Part shown: piece after piece, positions 6,197 to 7,579 of the stretch
Position numbering within the stretch: the stretch's first letter is position 1
Layout of the letters: every line of letters starts with the position of its first letter
NCBI GenBank assembly: GCA_902495985.1
Contig: CABUZF010000046.1
Location: 1 to 7,579, forward strand
From: an uncultured Collinsella sp.
GTDB taxonomy: Bacteria > Actinomycetota > Coriobacteriia > Coriobacteriales > Coriobacteriaceae
Length of the DNA stretch: 7,579 nt
Direction: 5' to 3'
Translations under genes and position numbers: made by a program
The notes under the pieces: generated by a model
Told to the model about the DNA's origin: nothing
Database searches by the model: none
Seen by the model: the letters and a program-made list of their open reading frames with translations, nothing else

Positions 6197-6258
6197 ATCC
6201 AGTTCCTTTCTTGTTTGGGCCGCAATCAATGACGTTGGTTGCGTGGCCGATGGCTGTT

Positions 6259-7110
6259 TTAGTCAATCAGATATTTCTCGAATGCGGCCATGTTCTTGGC
6301 ATCAGCCGCCGCCGGGTCATCGTAGTAACGACCGTCCGTAATTTCCTGGCCCAGCATGCCGTCGAAACCATGGGCGTTGAGCGTGGCAACGAAGGCGTCC
6401 ATATCGTGCTTGCCATCGCCCCACACCAGATGGCCATACGGGTCACCGTCGATAAAGTGCATCTCGTGAATTGCCCCATCACCAAAGGCGGCAAACCAGT
6501 CCTCGAGCGTCTCGCCTGCAACGCCCATCGCGGTTGTATCAACCATGGGCTGTAAGTACGGGCTCGCGACCTCGTCAATCATGCGCTTCGCATCGGAAAC
6601 CGTCGTCACAAGGTTGCTCTCCTCGGGACGCAGGCTTTCCATCGTAAGCACCAGACCGTGCTCGCCGGCATACTCCGCCAGAATGGACAAGTGCTCGCGG
6701 CTGCGCTTCCAGGCTTCCTCGCGGTCCTCGTCCCAGTCGCCCCAGCCCGAGTTGATGGACATACGGTCGCACCCAAGTACCTCGGCAAGCTCAATGCCGT
6801 GCTTAAAGTACGCCAGGCTGCGCTGTTCATGCAGCGGTTTGCGTGCGCAGTATTGCCAAGGATAGACAACATTCTCGGGGCACAGAGTACGATACCTAAG
6901 CCCACGGTCTGCAGCTTTTTTCGCCAGGACCTCAGCCTCAAAGTAGCCCGTATGGTCGAGTGTCACATGCGGCTCCGCACACCACAGCTCAATGGACTCA
7001 AAGCCCAAACGCTGCTGCACATCAAGGAAGTAATCGAGCGACCACATGATGTAGTGGATATTCATGCCCGCAATCTGCTCGCGGCGCAGCGTCGGTTTGG
7101 ATTCAGACAT
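6259..7110 (-). CDS. frlC: FrlC-like sugar epimerase/isomerase (fructoselysine 3-epimerase)
   Basis: A 283-residue TIM-barrel protein of the xylose isomerase-like / AP endonuclease 2 superfamily. E. coli FrlC (about 276 residues) interconverts fructoselysine and psicoselysine, its C3 epimer. The four expected metal ligands are present in order: E158 in LTMESLRPEESN, D191 in PMVDTTAM, H218 in HEMHFIDGD, and E256 in GQEITDG. The N-terminal FESIELWCAEPHV (37-49) parallels the IEIWGGRPHA segment of FrlC. AAGGAGG lies 6 bases before the start, inside the last codons of the upstream amidohydrolase gene, whose stop is one base away, so the two are tightly coupled. Superfamily and metal site are firm. 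The specific 3-epimerase function rests on the adjacent frlB and frlD genes; tagatose/psicose epimerases look similar. Confidence 0.8.
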   Translation of the reverse strand: MSESKPTLRREQIAGMNIHYIMWSLDYFLDVQQRLGFESIELWCAEPHVTLDHTGYFEAEVLAKKAADRGLRYRTLCPENVVYPWQYCARKPLHEQRSLAYFKHGIELAEVLGCDRMSINSGWGDWDEDREEAWKRSREHLSILAEYAGEHGLVLTMESLRPEESNLVTTVSDAKRMIDEVASPYLQPMVDTTAMGVAGETLEDWFAAFGDGAIHEMHFIDGDPYGHLVWGDGKHDMDAFVATLNAHGFDGMLGQEITDGRYYDDPAAADAKNMAAFEKYLID

Positions 7111-7111
7111 C

Positions 7112-7579
7112 TTATGCCTCCTTATTTCGATCGAACACGATTTGTCCGTCCGACATCGTCATATCAACCGCAAGATCGCGTGCGTCGCGATAATCGAGGT
7201 CGAACACATCCCGATCGAGCACGCAGATATCGGCAAGCTTGCCGGCCTCGAGCGTACCCAGCTCGTCTTCGCGCATCAGATCGTACGCGCCCCCGGCAGT
7301 CCAAGCGCGCAAAAGCTCGACAAGCGTCAGCACGTTGGCCTCATTCACGGGCAGTCCGTCGGCGAAGAATCCGCCGCACGCGCTGAAGATTGACTCGCCC
7401 AGGCTCGGAATCAACAGCGGCAAATCCGTTCCACAGCACACTGTGCATCCGGAATCTTCCATGCCGCGGCGATTCCAGCTGTGCAAAAGTCGCGTCTCGC
7501 CAATTTGTCGACGCATCATCGACAGGCAATCCTCGCGCCGGTCCAGCGTCAGAATCTGCGGATAGACCTCGCAAATTCC
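7112..7579 (-). CDS. Amidohydrolase family 3 (YtcJ-like) metal-dependent hydrolase, C-terminal part only
   Basis: The frame is open to the right edge; 155 C-terminal residues are visible of a protein usually 500-550 long. Recognisable pieces are CCGTDLPL (48-55 of the fragment) with the late metal/catalytic aspartate D52, the helix TLVELLRAWTAGGAYDLM (85-102) and the family-typical closing segment GTLEAGKLADICVLDRD (108-124). The final strand is MTMSDGQIVFD (140-150). Family 3 members include N-substituted formamide deformylase and other enzymes that cleave amide or C-N bonds; most are uncharacterised. The gene lies one base upstream of frlC and contains its ribosome binding site, so it belongs to the same operon. 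A role in releasing or trimming the Amadori substrate (for example an acylated or peptide-linked form) is a guess from context. The N-terminal HxH metal motif is outside the window. Confidence 0.82.
   Translation of the reverse strand, partial: GICEVYPQILTLDRREDCLSMMRRQIGETRLLHSWNRRGMEDSGCTVCCGTDLPLLIPSLGESIFSACGGFFADGLPVNEANVLTLVELLRAWTAGGAYDLMREDELGTLEAGKLADICVLDRDVFDLDYRDARDLAVDMTMSDGQIVFDRNKEA

Noticed and set aside
4290..6232. Two long plus-strand frames opposite frlD and frlB
   Set aside because: Both mirror minus-strand genes with clear kinase and SIS motifs. Their sequences show no family features and have no ribosome binding sites.
1..7579. CRISPR arrays, tRNA/rRNA genes, riboswitches, prophage or transposase genes
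   Set aside because: No regularly spaced repeats, cloverleaf, ribosomal sequence, recognisable aptamer or integrase/transposase motif was seen on either strand.

Overview
The window is high-GC bacterial DNA with short intergenic gaps and good Shine-Dalgarno sites. Gene content and protein flavour suggest a Coriobacteriia gut actinobacterium, most likely Collinsella or a close relative. That assignment is inference from protein resemblance, not a database match.

Left part (1-2300, all minus strand). The 3'-truncated gene at the left edge is ettA, an ABC-F translation factor. To its right is a two-gene operon: an ArsR-family repressor resembling SdpR (1902-2180) and an SdpI-type polytopic membrane protein (1205-1909), overlapping by 8 bases. 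Its promoter (-35 TAGACA, 17-base spacer, -10 TATAGT) overlaps a cluster of TTAGA/TCTAA half-sites, a likely autorepression operator. The operon ends in an intrinsic terminator (1112-1139) before ettA. A second very strong minus-strand terminator (2263-2300) sits upstream of the operon promoter, with no obvious gene feeding it.

Middle (2430-4071, plus strand). A consensus -10 box (2430-2435) precedes tcdA (ThiF/E1-like enzyme for cyclic t6A in tRNA). It is followed after 14 bases by a TatD-family metal-dependent hydrolase. These two look like an ordinary housekeeping pair.

Convergent junction (4072-4349). This A+T-richer stretch holds a striking element. Two 30-base inverted arms (26 inner bases perfect) bound 171 bases containing a terminator-like hairpin. 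A separate perfect 12-bp G+C hairpin lies between this element and the kinase stop codon.

Right part (4350-7579, minus strand). A compact operon runs in the order amidohydrolase (5' end beyond the window), FrlC-like sugar epimerase/isomerase, FrlB-like SIS-domain deglycase, FrlD-like PfkB kinase. The last three match the Amadori-product (fructoselysine) pathway. The kinase phosphorylates fructoselysine at C6, the deglycase splits fructoselysine 6-phosphate into glucose 6-phosphate and lysine, and the epimerase feeds in psicoselysine. The metal-dependent amidohydrolase abutting frlC (1-base gap) is not part of the E. coli frl operon and is the most interesting functional hint here. No transporter or regulator for the operon is inside the window.
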